A stretch of DNA of 64,000 bases from Carya illinoinensis (lineage: Eukaryota; Streptophyta; Magnoliopsida; Fagales; Juglandaceae). The stretch is from contig NC_056756.1 of the NCBI RefSeq assembly GCF_018687715.1, forward strand, positions 2,294,001-2,358,000. Reading direction: 5' to 3'. Of this stretch, positions 11,082-21,823 are shown one piece after another. Below the pieces are notes generated by a model. The model was not told the origin of the DNA, made no database searches, and was given only the letters and a program-made list of their open reading frames with translations. Every line of letters starts with the position of its first letter. Positions within the stretch are counted from its first letter, which is position 1. Position numbers and translations under genes: made by a program.

Positions 11082-13069
11082 TAGTGAATGAGATTTTTTA
11101 ACTTCCAAATCTTAGATTAATCGAATTAATTAGTAATTTAGAATTAATTAGGTGCAACCTATATAATTAAATAGATCCAATGCATGTATGTGTTTCACCT
11201 ACAACCATGCATGCATAAAGAATTAACCCGGCCACGTACGTACGTACACCACGAAAACAAGAATTTGCTATAAATATGTTCTTATCTTTAGCCTTAAATT
11301 CTGACCAATTTTGTCATGGGCAGGCCGGAAATTACATGCAGAAGGTAGCTAGTATATATGGGTATGTGCTTGCCAAAAGATTCTGACGTACAGCAAACAT
11401 GCCAAATTAGAAAAATCGTCTACAACTTACATTCTATATACATCAAAACGTGGTTCAGGACTCTTCTAGAAAGGCTCGTGGGTTGCAAGCTTAATTTGTT
11501 GGATACCTTGATCAGACCTCCCGGTTGGCTGAGAATGTCTAGCTTTTCCTTTGGCCACCATGAAGTTGATGATTCCATTATCCAAAAAAGACTGAACTCG
11601 AAAATAAAAGTGACGAGACATCAAAATGGAAAACCACGTTTATAAAGTTGTGTAGATGAAGTAATTCTCATATCTTTATCCTTCAACTCGAGAGTTTGAA
11701 GAACAAGAAGGTTCAATCAGCCCAATAATGAGCCCATTTACAAGGTTGAAAGTTGTTGGGCTAAGTTCATAATATTAGTCCATCAAAGCCAAAGCCCAAA
11801 AAAAGTTTAGAAAAAATGAGGTGGCAGTTCATGGTAGGGGCCAGGATCGGTGGGGTCTGGTGTTAGTTATAAGGAAGGATAAGTGATGGCCACTTTGTTT
11901 ATATTTTTTGAGGAAATTCAAAGAGAGGAAGAGTAGGTCAGACTAGAGTCCAAGGCGAAAGAGACAAGTGAGAAGTAGAAATGGGCACAGCTGTTCGGTT
12001 GGTGGAGCCGGAATGGAGGGGATTCCCCCCAAACTCCAGAAGATGGCCATGTGGCCAATTAGAATCTCTCAAATGAGAGAGCCGACCAAAAGCTGGAATT
12101 ATAATGGAGAGAGAGATGGATGCGCATACGCTGGCAATTAGCGGACGTGCGGTATGAGATTAATCTTCCAGCTCACTCACTCGTCCACCCACACGAATGC
12201 CATGCATCATTATCTTTCTAAAAGGCAATGCCACCTGCTACCCTACACCACCACCCTCCTTTTCTTAGTTTAGTACGTACCATTCTTTTTCAACTTTCTG
12301 TTTTGCTTTCTTCCCCCAAAACAAGTTAAAAAAAAAAAAAAAAATCAAGATACGTTATTGAGTTTCATCAATGTGTTGAAATTTAGTTATATTGGAGTTT
12401 CAAGATCTAATTAAATAGAAGATTTAGTATTATTTTTTAAAAAATTATTCTATTCTCAAACGAATAAGTACTAAAAAAAAGTTTCATTTTTTAACTTTTT
12501 TTAATTTTTAAAATAATAATAATAATAATAATATTAAAAAATAATATTTTATCTAATTTTCATTTCTTATTTTAAAGCATCTCATTTTATTTCTGAATTT
12601 AAATCAGCCCTAAATCAATTATTAATGAGATATATTATTTTTTTTCAATTTAAAAAAAAAAATTAAATTCATCTCAACCTATTTCAAAATTTAAACACAT
12701 ATATCAATATATTTATATTTATACACATTAATCTACAAAATATTATTATTTATAAATCAAATCAAATCATTCAGATTACTTCAGCATTTAAACGCAAGCT
12801 AAGTTACATGTAGCGCCATGCTTTGTTTCTTTCTTTTGCAAATTAAGTTTGAGAATTTCTTCCACTTTTAGCTAAAAGAACGTTTATTAAAAGAAAATAA
12901 AAAGAAGAAAAGGCAAACCGACTGGTGAGATGGACTTAAATGAACGTTCATAATAAGAGAATTGGCACTTTGGCCTACTACACAACAGCTGTACTTAACA
13001 GGCTGTTGCACCTTCGCAGCTCTCTCGCTTTCTTCTCCCTCTCCTCGACCTCTTCCCCTGTCTCCTCCT

Positions 13070-13077
13070 TTTTATAT
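13070..13077 (+). promoter_or_regulatory. Putative TATA box of the DUF1005 gene
   Basis: ttttatat follows a long CT-rich stretch (13019-13068), about 65 bp before the start codon at 13140. CT-rich leaders next to TATA boxes are common in plant promoters. Confidence 0.4.
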
Positions 13078-13139
13078 CTCTCCCCGACACATCAATACTC
13101 AACCTTTGTGTGCAAGAAAAACGATCCAAGAAATCTCCA

Positions 13140-14752
13140 ATGGATCCGTGCTCTTTTGTGCGGATCCTCGTAGGAAACCTTGCCCTCAACTTTCCCATAG
13201 CCTCCAAGCCTTCCTTCTATAGCGTACACCTCTCAACTTCCCCGTGCTTCTGCAAGATTAAACTCAAGAACTTTCCCACCCAGTACGCGACAGTCCCTCT
13301 GGTCGCTCCAGAAAGCCAACCTGATTCCCATGATCGCTCCCTGGCCGCTTGCTTCACTCTGAACAAAACCGACATCGGCAGACTCGTTGATAAGGGGAAC
13401 AACCCAGTCTTGCAGATTGAGGTCTACGCGGGGCGGAGAGGTATCGCGTGTGGTTTGAACAGTAGGAAGCTGTTGGGGACGGTTGCAGTTGAGGTGGATC
13501 TCCGCGCGGTAGAGACGAGGGCTAGTAATATTCACCAGGGTTGGGTCAGTATCGGAGGGAACACAAAGGGCTCGTCGGCGGAGTTGTACTTGAGCGTTAG
13601 GGCCGAACCCGATCCAAGATTTGTGTTCCAGTTCGATGGAGAGCCAGAGTGCAGTCCTCAAGTTTTTCAGGTCCATGGGGATGTTCGGCAGCCCGTGTTT
13701 TCTTGCAAGTTCGGTTTCAAGAACATGAATGATCGAAGTTTGCAATCTTGGTGAGTCTCGATCGTTATCGACATCATTAATATATATTTCCTTTCAATTT
13801 GGTTTTGTTTCCAAAAGAAAGTAAAGCCATACATCCTCGATCTAAACCGCAATATTCTTTTTAGCACGGTCCAAGGGTGATGAACACTACAAATTAGGAC
13901 TAAACCCAAAAGCTTTTTATTTCCCTTTCAACCAATGTCAGTTGATTTCTTTTAGATCAATAACTCAGGTAGCTCCAGTTGAAATCTGTACTACTCTTGC
14001 ATTAACTGCTCCTAAATATATGCAGGCCGTCGATGAGCGAAACTAGCAGTACTCCAAGAAGTTGCTTAATGGGTTCTCATACTCAAAAGGACCAAACGGG
14101 AAAGCAGCGAAAGGGATGGCACTTAACCATCCACGACCTCTCGGGCTCGGTGGTCGCCGTGGCCTCCATGGTCACCCCGTTCGTTCCGTCCCGTGGCTCT
14201 CACCATGTGAGCCAATCCAGCCCCGGTGCATGGCTCATCCTCCGCCCCGAGGACGGCGCGTGGAACCCATGGGGCCGCCTGGAGGCGTGGCGCGAGAGTG
14301 GCGGCTCTGACGCCGTCGGATACCGGTTCGAGCTCTTCACCTGTACCGACGAAACCACCACACTCGCCTCCGACGTCATCAGCTCCAGGAGCGGCGGGAA
14401 ATTCAGCATAGACAGGACGTCCGGCGTTGCCACGACACCAGCGCACACCCCCAGCGGCAGCTGCGATCTCGGGTCCGGGTCAAGGTCCACTCGTGGATCA
14501 AGTTCAGGTTCAGGATCTGGGCTGGACATCTGGTACAGGCCCTTGACACCACCAGTGACCAGAGGATTTGTGATGTCTTCAACAGTGGACGGAGCTGGGA
14601 AGTGCAGCAAGCCGGAGGTGGAGGTGGGTGTACAGCACGTGACATGCGCGGAGGACGCAGCGACTTACGTGGCATTGGCTGCAGCCATGGATCTGAGCAT
14701 GGACGCTTGCGGGTTATTCTCGAAGAAACTTCGGAAGGAGCTGAGGCAGTAG
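13140..14752 (+). CDS. DUF1005 family protein (two exons)
   Basis: Exon 1 is 13140-13750 and exon 2 is 14026-14752, joined across a GT-AG intron at a split TGG codon, giving 445 aa. The start at 13140 (MDPCSFVR) is preferred over 13110 because DUF1005 proteins begin this way. Family features: the N-terminal MDPCSFVRILVGNLALNFP, the segment PCFCKIKLKNFP, a middle LYLSVRAEPDPRFVFQFDGE, then KGWHLTIHDLSGSVVAVASM with an SPGAWLILRP run, and a C-terminal LSMDACGLFSKKLRKELRQ. A Ser/Gly/Asp-rich patch (around 14455-14525) separates the last two parts. Exon 2 is markedly GC-rich against its surroundings. The biochemical role of the family is not established to my knowledge. Confidence 0.9.
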
Positions 14753-15792
14753 TAATGGATTCTATGTTGCTTTAATGGAGCTAGCAGCATTTTTTTGGTG
14801 ATTAAATATTGTACAGTCGGGAATTACCTAGGCGTAGAGGTTTTTCTTCCTTTTTGCATTTCTCTATGCCTCTTGAGTTATAGAGGATCAGTCATACATT
14901 CATTATCTTTATATTATTAATTTTTTTATAAAAGAGAAAATAAAGTTGTTGGTATAAATGACAATATAATTGTTTACAAAAATTTAATGTACACTCATTT
15001 TTGTATATTATTTTGTATATTTTATTGATGTAATTTATTGTATATTAAAAAGATTAATACAGTCAATTACATTAATAAAATATACAAAAATAACTGTACT
15101 TATCCTTACTAAGCAACTACCCGGAGAGGGGGCTGAAACGTGAAAGTGCACGAGTGGTGGAGCTTTGCAGTTGCTACTGAGTTAGTGATAATGTCGTGGA
15201 AGTGAAACCAACTGATGAGATAGTTTTGGCACGAGATTATGAATCAATTTATTTACTGAATATCTGAAATTATTCTAATCTTGCCCTTAATTGAAATGCA
15301 CCCTGAAAAAGATCAAATGCAGGGCATCTAAGGTCAGGATATCATCGTTGAACAATGCGCACAAGGCAGACAAGTTGGTTGTTCATGTTGAGCAAGACGT
15401 TGGAATACAGGTCTTCCATGATTCATCCTAAACAAAATCACAATCTCATTCAAAACATAATCGAGACCAATATGGTAAGCAATTCATTCGTTAGACATCC
15501 TTTCATCCCGGATTGTCAATCCATTCCTCGGAAACAAAAAGTTTTCAAGATTCAACCGTGACGCACAATAAGATCAAAAGGAAACCAAAAACGGTAAAAT
15601 ATATTACCAGTTATAAAGTGGAATTAAAATGAATTATAAAAATTAAATCTTTTGATAATGTCCACCAGCCTACACGTTTCCTGCTAAGTTGATCCTCTAA
15701 CATACCTTAACAGTTGTATAATAAAGACAGAGGTCCATATAAGAATCTTTCACTTAAAGCGCTTCCAAGCGCACAAATCACCATTCATCCTC
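14753..15792. other. Intergenic between convergent genes
   Basis: 3' flanks of the DUF1005 gene (+) and the acidic membrane-protein gene (-). Contains the palindromic element at 14989-15100. The frame at 15355-15561 has no recognisable motif. Confidence 0.6.
14989..15100. repeat. Foldback MITE-like palindrome
   Basis: The left arm starts gtacactcatttttgtatat and the right arm ends atacaaaaataactgtac. They pair over about 35-45 bp with few mismatches, leaving a short centre, so nearly the whole 112 bp is a hairpin. No coding potential. Confidence 0.65.
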
Positions 15793-17364
15793 TCATTCTG
15801 CCGCAACGTCTCTGCTGTTTTCCCATTCTGTTGTAATCTCCGGCAACGTATCCAGATCTGTGCGAACTTCTTTCTCATCAAGACCAATATGGGAGTCGGA
15901 AACATCAATGGGGTCATGTACATTAACATCTATCTCATCTCTGGAGTAATTATCCGAGCCTTTTTTGGTTCCACCAGGTTCATCGTGACCATCCAACTTG
16001 TTCTCACTTGCGTCAGTGTTCTCCTTCGAAATTGAAGACACAGAACCATCTTCTGCTACAGTTGTGATCTTTTCTGATAGAGCAGAGTCAGAATTATTTG
16101 CTGAAGTAGATTCTCCCGAACCTGCATCTACGTCTTCATTTTTAATTGAAACCGTTGAATTACCATCAGACTGATTGCTCTCAGAAATCGAGTTAGTGTA
16201 ACTGGTATTTGAGAGATCCACTGTTATATTTTGAGCAAGAGCTGAATCAGATATACTCGCTGTTCCATTCTTCTGGGAAGAACCAGAAGTGCCTATATCT
16301 GTATCTGTCGAGTTATTGCCTCCAATACTTACCTTGGCGAAGGTATTGCTGGCTATGTTACTCACCAGTTTTGTGTTATTGGTTGATTCAGATTGATCAT
16401 TGGAATGGCTTGTCACTGTTGAATTTGGATCGGAGCTATCCACAGAGTTGGAAAAACTATCATTTCCCTCCTGTTTGACAGTAATTACATTCAAAGAAGT
16501 GCCATTCTCATGCATTCCACCTTCTACCCACTTTATTTCTGGATTGTTCTGATCCCTATCAGTTTCCCGAATGCTATTGGATTTGTTCTCCTGTTCTACG
16601 ATAGTCATTTCAGATTTCTTAATTGAATTCTCTGAACTTAAATTCTCAGTCTCAGAGATGATAGTCTGAGTATCATGGGTCACTGCACTGGAAGCATCAT
16701 CTCCCTTGTAATGTTCCTCTCGTGCCTCGTGAATATTCTCAGTACCATCATCATGGTCCTGATCCTCCAAAGAAGTTTCTACTTGACTGTCTTTGTCCTC
16801 ACTCTTCTTATCATCTTCTTTTCCCTCTTTCTCGTCATCTATAGATTCCTCATCACGATCAGCTTCCCCATCTAATTTCTCTTGAACATTTTCATCTATC
16901 TCATCATCTCCAACTCCTCTTTCCTCATCTTCTGTCTCTTCACTTTTGTTTTCCTCATCCTCTTGCTCATCTACTTCATTCTTTTTTTCTTCTTCCTCTT
17001 GCTCTTTTAGTTCATGCTTGTTTTCTTCTTCTTCTTCTTCTTCTTGCTCATCTTCGCCATGCTTGCTTTCTTCTTCCTCTACTTCAGTTTCTTCCTCCTC
17101 TTCTCCCCCATGCTTCTCTTTCTTTGTTACTTCTTTCTCGTAAGGATGGAGATCTTTTCTCCCAAAATTAAGAAGCTCACCACCACTCTGTGTCTTGGCT
17201 GATAGGTTTGCATCATTCTCATCAAATGCCTTCCTTTTATCGTGGGAATGCTTGACTTGGTAGATTAACCAGAAGCATACACCAAGCAAGAGACAAATTT
17301 GCAGAACATGCTTTAGCCTGATGCCTTTGGACCTGTGGTTTCTGCTTGGAGATTGCTTGAACAT
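15793..17364 (-). CDS. Acidic single-pass (type II) membrane protein, function unknown
   Basis: 523 aa in one exon. Residues 1-19 are basic (MFKQSPSRNHRSKGIRLKH) and residues 20-38 are a hydrophobic anchor (VLQICLLLGVCFWLIYQV), predicting a cytosolic N-terminus. Residues about 85-215 are almost entirely E, D and K and should be disordered or a charged helix. The rest is Ser/Asn/Thr/Asp-rich and contains a dozen or so N-X-S/T sequons (for example NST, NNT, NGT, NIT, NQS), consistent with a glycosylated lumenal domain in ER or Golgi. Annotations of similar plant proteins as dentin sialophosphoprotein-like or myb-like protein X reflect composition only. I do not recognise a characterised family. 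A 5'UTR intron is likely. Confidence 0.85.
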   Translation of the reverse strand: MFKQSPSRNHRSKGIRLKHVLQICLLLGVCFWLIYQVKHSHDKRKAFDENDANLSAKTQSGGELLNFGRKDLHPYEKEVTKKEKHGGEEEEETEVEEEESKHGEDEQEEEEEEENKHELKEQEEEEKKNEVDEQEDEENKSEETEDEERGVGDDEIDENVQEKLDGEADRDEESIDDEKEGKEDDKKSEDKDSQVETSLEDQDHDDGTENIHEAREEHYKGDDASSAVTHDTQTIISETENLSSENSIKKSEMTIVEQENKSNSIRETDRDQNNPEIKWVEGGMHENGTSLNVITVKQEGNDSFSNSVDSSDPNSTVTSHSNDQSESTNNTKLVSNIASNTFAKVSIGGNNSTDTDIGTSGSSQKNGTASISDSALAQNITVDLSNTSYTNSISESNQSDGNSTVSIKNEDVDAGSGESTSANNSDSALSEKITTVAEDGSVSSISKENTDASENKLDGHDEPGGTKKGSDNYSRDEIDVNVHDPIDVSDSHIGLDEKEVRTDLDTLPEITTEWENSRDVAAE

Positions 17365-17426
17365 GATGGAATTCCCTAAATTTCCTGCTCTTGTCTTCTC
17401 TGTAAGTAAATATCAGGTCATATGAC

Positions 17427-18870
17427 CTGCCCAGAGAACAAATTACATAGATTAATGAAATAAACAACGCAATCAATTCATTAAGTCTGGAAAACTAATT
17501 TCACAAAGAAGTATTTTATAACTTTAATCGGCTAATTCCGTTGTAGTAGTGGCAGGAAGTTTAGCGTTAGTAAATTTATTTGGCAATATCCCTCCTTTTT
17601 TCCCATTCGAAATTTAGATTACTCTTATGCCTTTGCTTTGTGAAACTACCGGAAAAGCATAGATAATAAAAATCTAATTTTTTAGAAAAAGATGCCTTCT
17701 CGAGCAAGTCAAACACAATTATTAAATTTGGTTGATTCAAACCTATTGGGGCCCACAATACCACTCCCTACAACGGCTCTAAGAACAATCTTGTGAGGTA
17801 CAAGGTTCAGGTTGAATGCCATAAAAGACTCGAGTGTGTCCCCCTTTTAACAACAATTAGTTTTAAGTGGACTGGAAACTCATAGTTCAACAAGATAAAC
17901 TTTCTGCTCTTTTCATACATGGTATAAAATGAAATCAAATAAAAAAAAACAACAAACCACATCAAACCAAAAAATGATTTAGAGACACTATTGCTCATCA
18001 GGTCTTTGGAAATTTTTAATTGACAGAAGATCTCATTAGAAACAGCCAAAGCAAGTAAGAAGGTACTAAAGATGAGACTTTACAGGTTGTCCAACCCAAA
18101 ATTGTTCCCGATTTCCAAACACGAAAACAACTTCTTAAATCTTTCCTGGAGAAAGCCTCTCTCTCTCACAACTCATCAGGCTAAACAGGAGTTCTGCATA
18201 ACTCTATTTTCAGTCTAATGGAAACGAGGAACACTGTTACCAAACAGGCCTTTTGTTCTCAATTTACATAGCATTAAACAGCTGCTTAATCCGTTCCTTC
18301 CGTTCAGTAAGGTTCTACAAATAAACTGTCCCAACTTTCCAAATTTATGTTCTTGTCTAACTAACTTATGCAATCCAACACACATCAACCGACGCTAGAT
18401 CACTTCACAGCACAATTTATTCTTGAAAAAACAAAAACATTAACCCATAATTGGAAGCAAACCCATATTCTATCCCACAACAATACGCATAGTTTCCGAA
18501 ACAAAAGAAATCCCAATACGATGAACAAAAGAAAACAGAACAATACAGATGTAAAATATAAAATTCCACTGACGCCTAATTCCATAAAATTAAAAAAAAA
18601 AAAAAAAACTATAAGCAAAGAAAACCCTAGAACCCCCAATGCAAAGCCAACACCAGTCGCACCAAAATTCAATCAAAATCTTAACTTTGCGTTGATAACC
18701 CAAACCTATTTCCAAAAACGGCTAATTACAAGCACCACACAACTCTGAACCAGAGACACAAACAACAAAGACGAAAAGGATCTTCTTTCTTGCACCAATT
18801 ATTTCACGCAAACTAATAAAAGAAATAAATGTCAAATGAAGCTGATAAACAGGAGAGAGTGGTATATTAC
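17427..18870 (-). other. Probable 5'UTR intron of the acidic membrane-protein gene
   Basis: On the minus strand a donor gtaatatacc follows ctccgg at 18871, and an acceptor (ctctgggcag) ends at 17427, about 60 bp before the start codon. A second possible acceptor (tttacttacag) would end the intron at 17400. The stretch contains a 20-base poly-A run at about 18590 and no gene-like frame. The leader exon would lie at about 18871-19000. Confidence 0.5.
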
Positions 18871-19000
18871 CCGGAGAAGCAAAGTTAGGGAGTCAAGAGG
18901 AGGAAGGCGAAGTTATACATGTACTTGTTGACCGTCAAGGAACGGTCTTGTCTAGCGCGAGCAGGAGCCTGAAGCGAAGAATAACCGGATCCAAGTACGA

Positions 19001-21125
19001 AGTGTGACGCTATAATTTTTCCTTTTCCTTACTAGATAGAGACTGGTTCCGAATATTTGTAGTTATAGCTTCCTAGTGCGCTATTCCCTAACCCAATCTG
19101 CAACTCTCTCTGTATAATTATCATTTACAACCGCAATATGAAGTTCTTAATTGCACAAGTCTCCTGTTTTTATTTTAATAAGGAATTATCTCTATATAAA
19201 AGGAGCATTAAACCGTACAACAATCCCCAAACACCCCCCCTTATTTGAGTTATCACCTTAAAAATTAAAAAAATGGGTTTCGTGTCGTGTCGTATTAATG
19301 AACCGAATTTGGTTTGGTTTTTTTTAACTGCGATAACTTTAGTAGATGTTAAAAAGGCCGTAGATTGCGATGAAAAAAAAAAAAAAAAGAGGAAGAAAAG
19401 CAGATTGCTACTTGGTGAATCGTGAGTTCCACTTTTCTGAAAGGTTTGATGAGATGATTCGACAAAACCCATTTTGTGAACGAATTTGAAGCTTACCCCC
19501 ACGCGTCTATTTCTTGCCCTACCCTTTTTTATTTTTTTGTGTTGAACTTTCAATGTCACGTGCCCGTTAAGTTCAGCAATACTTTTTCTCCTTTCAACTC
19601 CAACCAATATAACTATAGGTAATGATATTTCTAGGGGTAGAATTTGTAAATTTCGTATAAATTTTTTAAAAAAATAAATATATATGAAACTCACGTAAAA
19701 AAAGTTAATTTTTAATAATAAATTTTATTATTTTTTAAAATAATTATATAGTACTTGTGTACCCCACGACTATATTTAGCATATTACTCAACTTTTTTAA
19801 CATTGTAAAAATTTTACAAGTTAGTAATTTTACACTTTTGATTTATATCATATTTAAATTATGTGTTGAGAATATATTTTTCATACCCATTTGTGAATAT
19901 AATTAATTTTTCACAATCTCAAAAATTATGAACTTTGTTGATTACTCTTCTGAGTCGGGCCTAGAAATTAGGCAGTCAATGGGTGTAGACTTATAATAAG
20001 CCCATTAAATAGACCCAACTAAAGCTTGGGCCGAAAGGCATGGGAAACAAAACCTTCCGACTGGACTAATTGCAGAAGTGAGCGTTTCGCCTAGAGCTTC
20101 ATTAATGAGCACGCAAGGTCCATTTTTTTATCATTAACGAAACCCAATCCAATTCCTGATTGATGAAGCCCTCAGCAAAAGGCTGATAAGAATTATCAGG
20201 CCACAAGGTGAGATTGGGTAAGTAAAGCCACGCTTAACTAAAAACTAATAAACTATCCTGCATGATTCCCTCTCGGAAAAAGTAGTAATACCGTATATAA
20301 ATATAAAAATTGACGTGAATTCATTAATATATTATATTTATTTTATAATAAAATTAATTTTATAATATGCATACTCTATTAAATTAATTAATTATTTTTA
20401 TTTTATTTTTATTTTTTTGTAGTGTATGTGTGTGGATTTTCAAAGAGGCTGGGTCACAGAGCGCAAGCTGAATGTTGGATCCCTTTTTTTGCTTTTAATC
20501 TGATCCAACTTGCTAATTACGCTTTACTATATATTACTAGTAGAATTAAAACGTCCAAGGGACGTTTGTCTAGTGGAGGCAAAATATAAATGTAAAATTT
20601 TTCCATGAAAGTAAATAATAATAATCAGCAACACGTTCAGTAATAAGCAATACTGCTATGCACCGCTCAACAGCAGGTAAGAGAGGGGTGAAATGCCCTA
20701 AAATAAAGAACAGAAGAAATAAGTACATTTCATTCAGTATACTGAAACAACTGAGGTTATTCATGTAAATCAACCTGTTTAGAAGGAGAACAGCAGCACT
20801 GTCATGATTGTTGATATCTTGATCCCGTGAAATTTTTCTAAATAACAAGCAAAGATTTTACAAGTGAACTGTAACTAACAAAATTTGTAAAATGAGAAGT
20901 TTCAGTTGGGATTTAGAGAACATTCATGGAGGAGATGAATGAAATTATTAGATCTAAAATACCATCTCTTAAATACAATTAGTATTTCAGATTCATATTA
21001 CGGTTTTGTAAGAAATTGTGTATTATTAAAGGAGAAATAAAATGGAACACATAGAAGATCTAACAGAAGATAGAAACATAAATATGAATATTTGTGAAGT
21101 ATTATTTTATTATCACAAAGCAAAA
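19001..21125. other. Intergenic
   Basis: AT-rich with no supported gene. Frames at 19170-19694 and 20570-20848 show no motif and sit over homopolymer-rich DNA. Contains a MITE-like copy at 19616-19787, related to 24840-25010. The last about 200 bp are the likely 3' flank of the minus-strand frame at 21126. Confidence 0.55.
19616..19787. mobile_element. MITE copy A
   Basis: Shares order and wording with 24840-25010: a gaaactcacgt-type segment, aaaaaagttaatttttaata, a ttttaaaataattatatag segment, then cacttgcgta-like and cacgacta-like ends. Divergence is high, so the boundaries are approximate. Confidence 0.45.
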
Positions 21126-21554
21126 TTATAGAAATTTAAGGCTCTTTGCCTCAATCTTTAAACGCTCATGCTCTTCAAAAATCTGCATGCCTTTCCTATC
21201 TAAAGGAGTAGCCACTCGAAAAGAAGAGTTAAGCAAAGATTTTAAATCTCTGTTCTCTCGCTTTAGTGCTTCTATCTTCATGTTGGACTCCATAAGAAGC
21301 CGCTGAAGGATAAAAATATTCTCGTGGAGTTTGTCAACCCCACCAGTCCTAGATTGTAGTCGCTGAGAATATGCGACAAGGGTTGATGAGTATCAGGTAC
21401 CGAGACTCACAAGCTCGTAGATAATTTCATTATCTGACTTATTAGTTAGATCATTATTGGATTGCATTATAGCACCTACGGAAGAAGTAGAAACAACTGG
21501 TGAACGAGGTGCAGAATACCTTATATATTGGTAATGGGAAGATTGCTGAGCCAT
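21126..21554 (-). pseudogene. Unidentified small coiled-coil reading frame with one in-frame stop
   Basis: A 143-codon minus-strand frame from ATG at 21554 to TAA at 21126-21128, interrupted once by TGA at codon 54 (21393-21395). The first 53 residues are Ser/Tyr-rich (start MAQQSSHYQY). The part after the stop is strongly heptad-like (LQRLLMESNMKIEALKREN), so a coiled coil is likely. A TATA-like sequence and a tandem repeat lie upstream, and an aataaaataat signal lies downstream of the stop, so it looks like a complete small transcription unit. I do not recognise the family. Candidates are a lineage-specific gene, part of a non-autonomous transposable element, or a relic of an endogenous pararetrovirus; the sequence does not decide among them. 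The stop could also be a sequencing error. Confidence 0.5.
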
Positions 21555-21654
21555 TGTAAAGTGAGAAAGCAGAAAGAGATTACAGAGTAAGAATGCAGAC
21601 TAAATTTAGAAAAGTGAAAAAGATGAGATGCGAAAAAAGATGAGCTGAATAATT

Positions 21655-21662
21655 CTTTTATA
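21655..21662 (-). promoter_or_regulatory. TATA-like box for the coiled-coil frame
   Basis: Minus-strand tataaaag (within ctctataaaagaatta) lies about 100 bp upstream of the ATG at 21554, followed by a CT-rich leader. The spacing suits a TATA box with a 70-base leader. Confidence 0.55.
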
Positions 21663-21737
21663 GAGAAAATTATGACAAAGTATCACTATATTGCTTTATA
21701 ACATCTTTCGTGAAGCATCTCTCTACAAGAGATAAGA

Positions 21738-21823
21738 GATGTAGCATCATAGCTGCGACGCCTGACAGATACAGAAGAGCGATGTAATATCATAGCTGTG
21801 GTGCCTGACAGTTACAGAAGACC
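21738..21823. repeat. Two adjacent 43-bp direct repeats upstream of the coiled-coil frame
   Basis: Copies at 21738-21780 and 21781-21823 abut exactly. They share catagctg, cctgacag and tacagaag, and differ at about 7 positions. On the minus strand each contains ctgtcagg, close to TGAC-type activator sites. They lie 75-170 bp upstream of the TATA-like box. Confidence 0.85.

Larger units (their letters stand above)
9816..13139. other. Intergenic, MADS gene to DUF1005 gene
   Basis: About 3.3 kb, very AT-rich, with TA microsatellites (9857-9870, 10319-10331, 10755-10787). It holds a MITE-like segment (10864-11081) and long A/T tracts at 12330-12720. The small frame at 11358-11645 has no recognisable motif. 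No gene is supported. Confidence 0.6.

Noticed and set aside
11358..11645. 95-codon frame between the MADS and DUF1005 genes
   Set aside because: No motif, no start context, no splice partners; AT-rich intergenic setting.
14062..14675. Several alternative frames on both strands in DUF1005 exon 2
   Set aside because: The GC-rich exon leaves all frames open by chance; only the 14026-14752 frame joins exon 1 and matches the family.
16946..17202. Plus-strand open frames made of Ser, Phe and Leu
   Set aside because: They are the antisense shadow of the Glu/Asp-rich region of the minus-strand membrane-protein gene.
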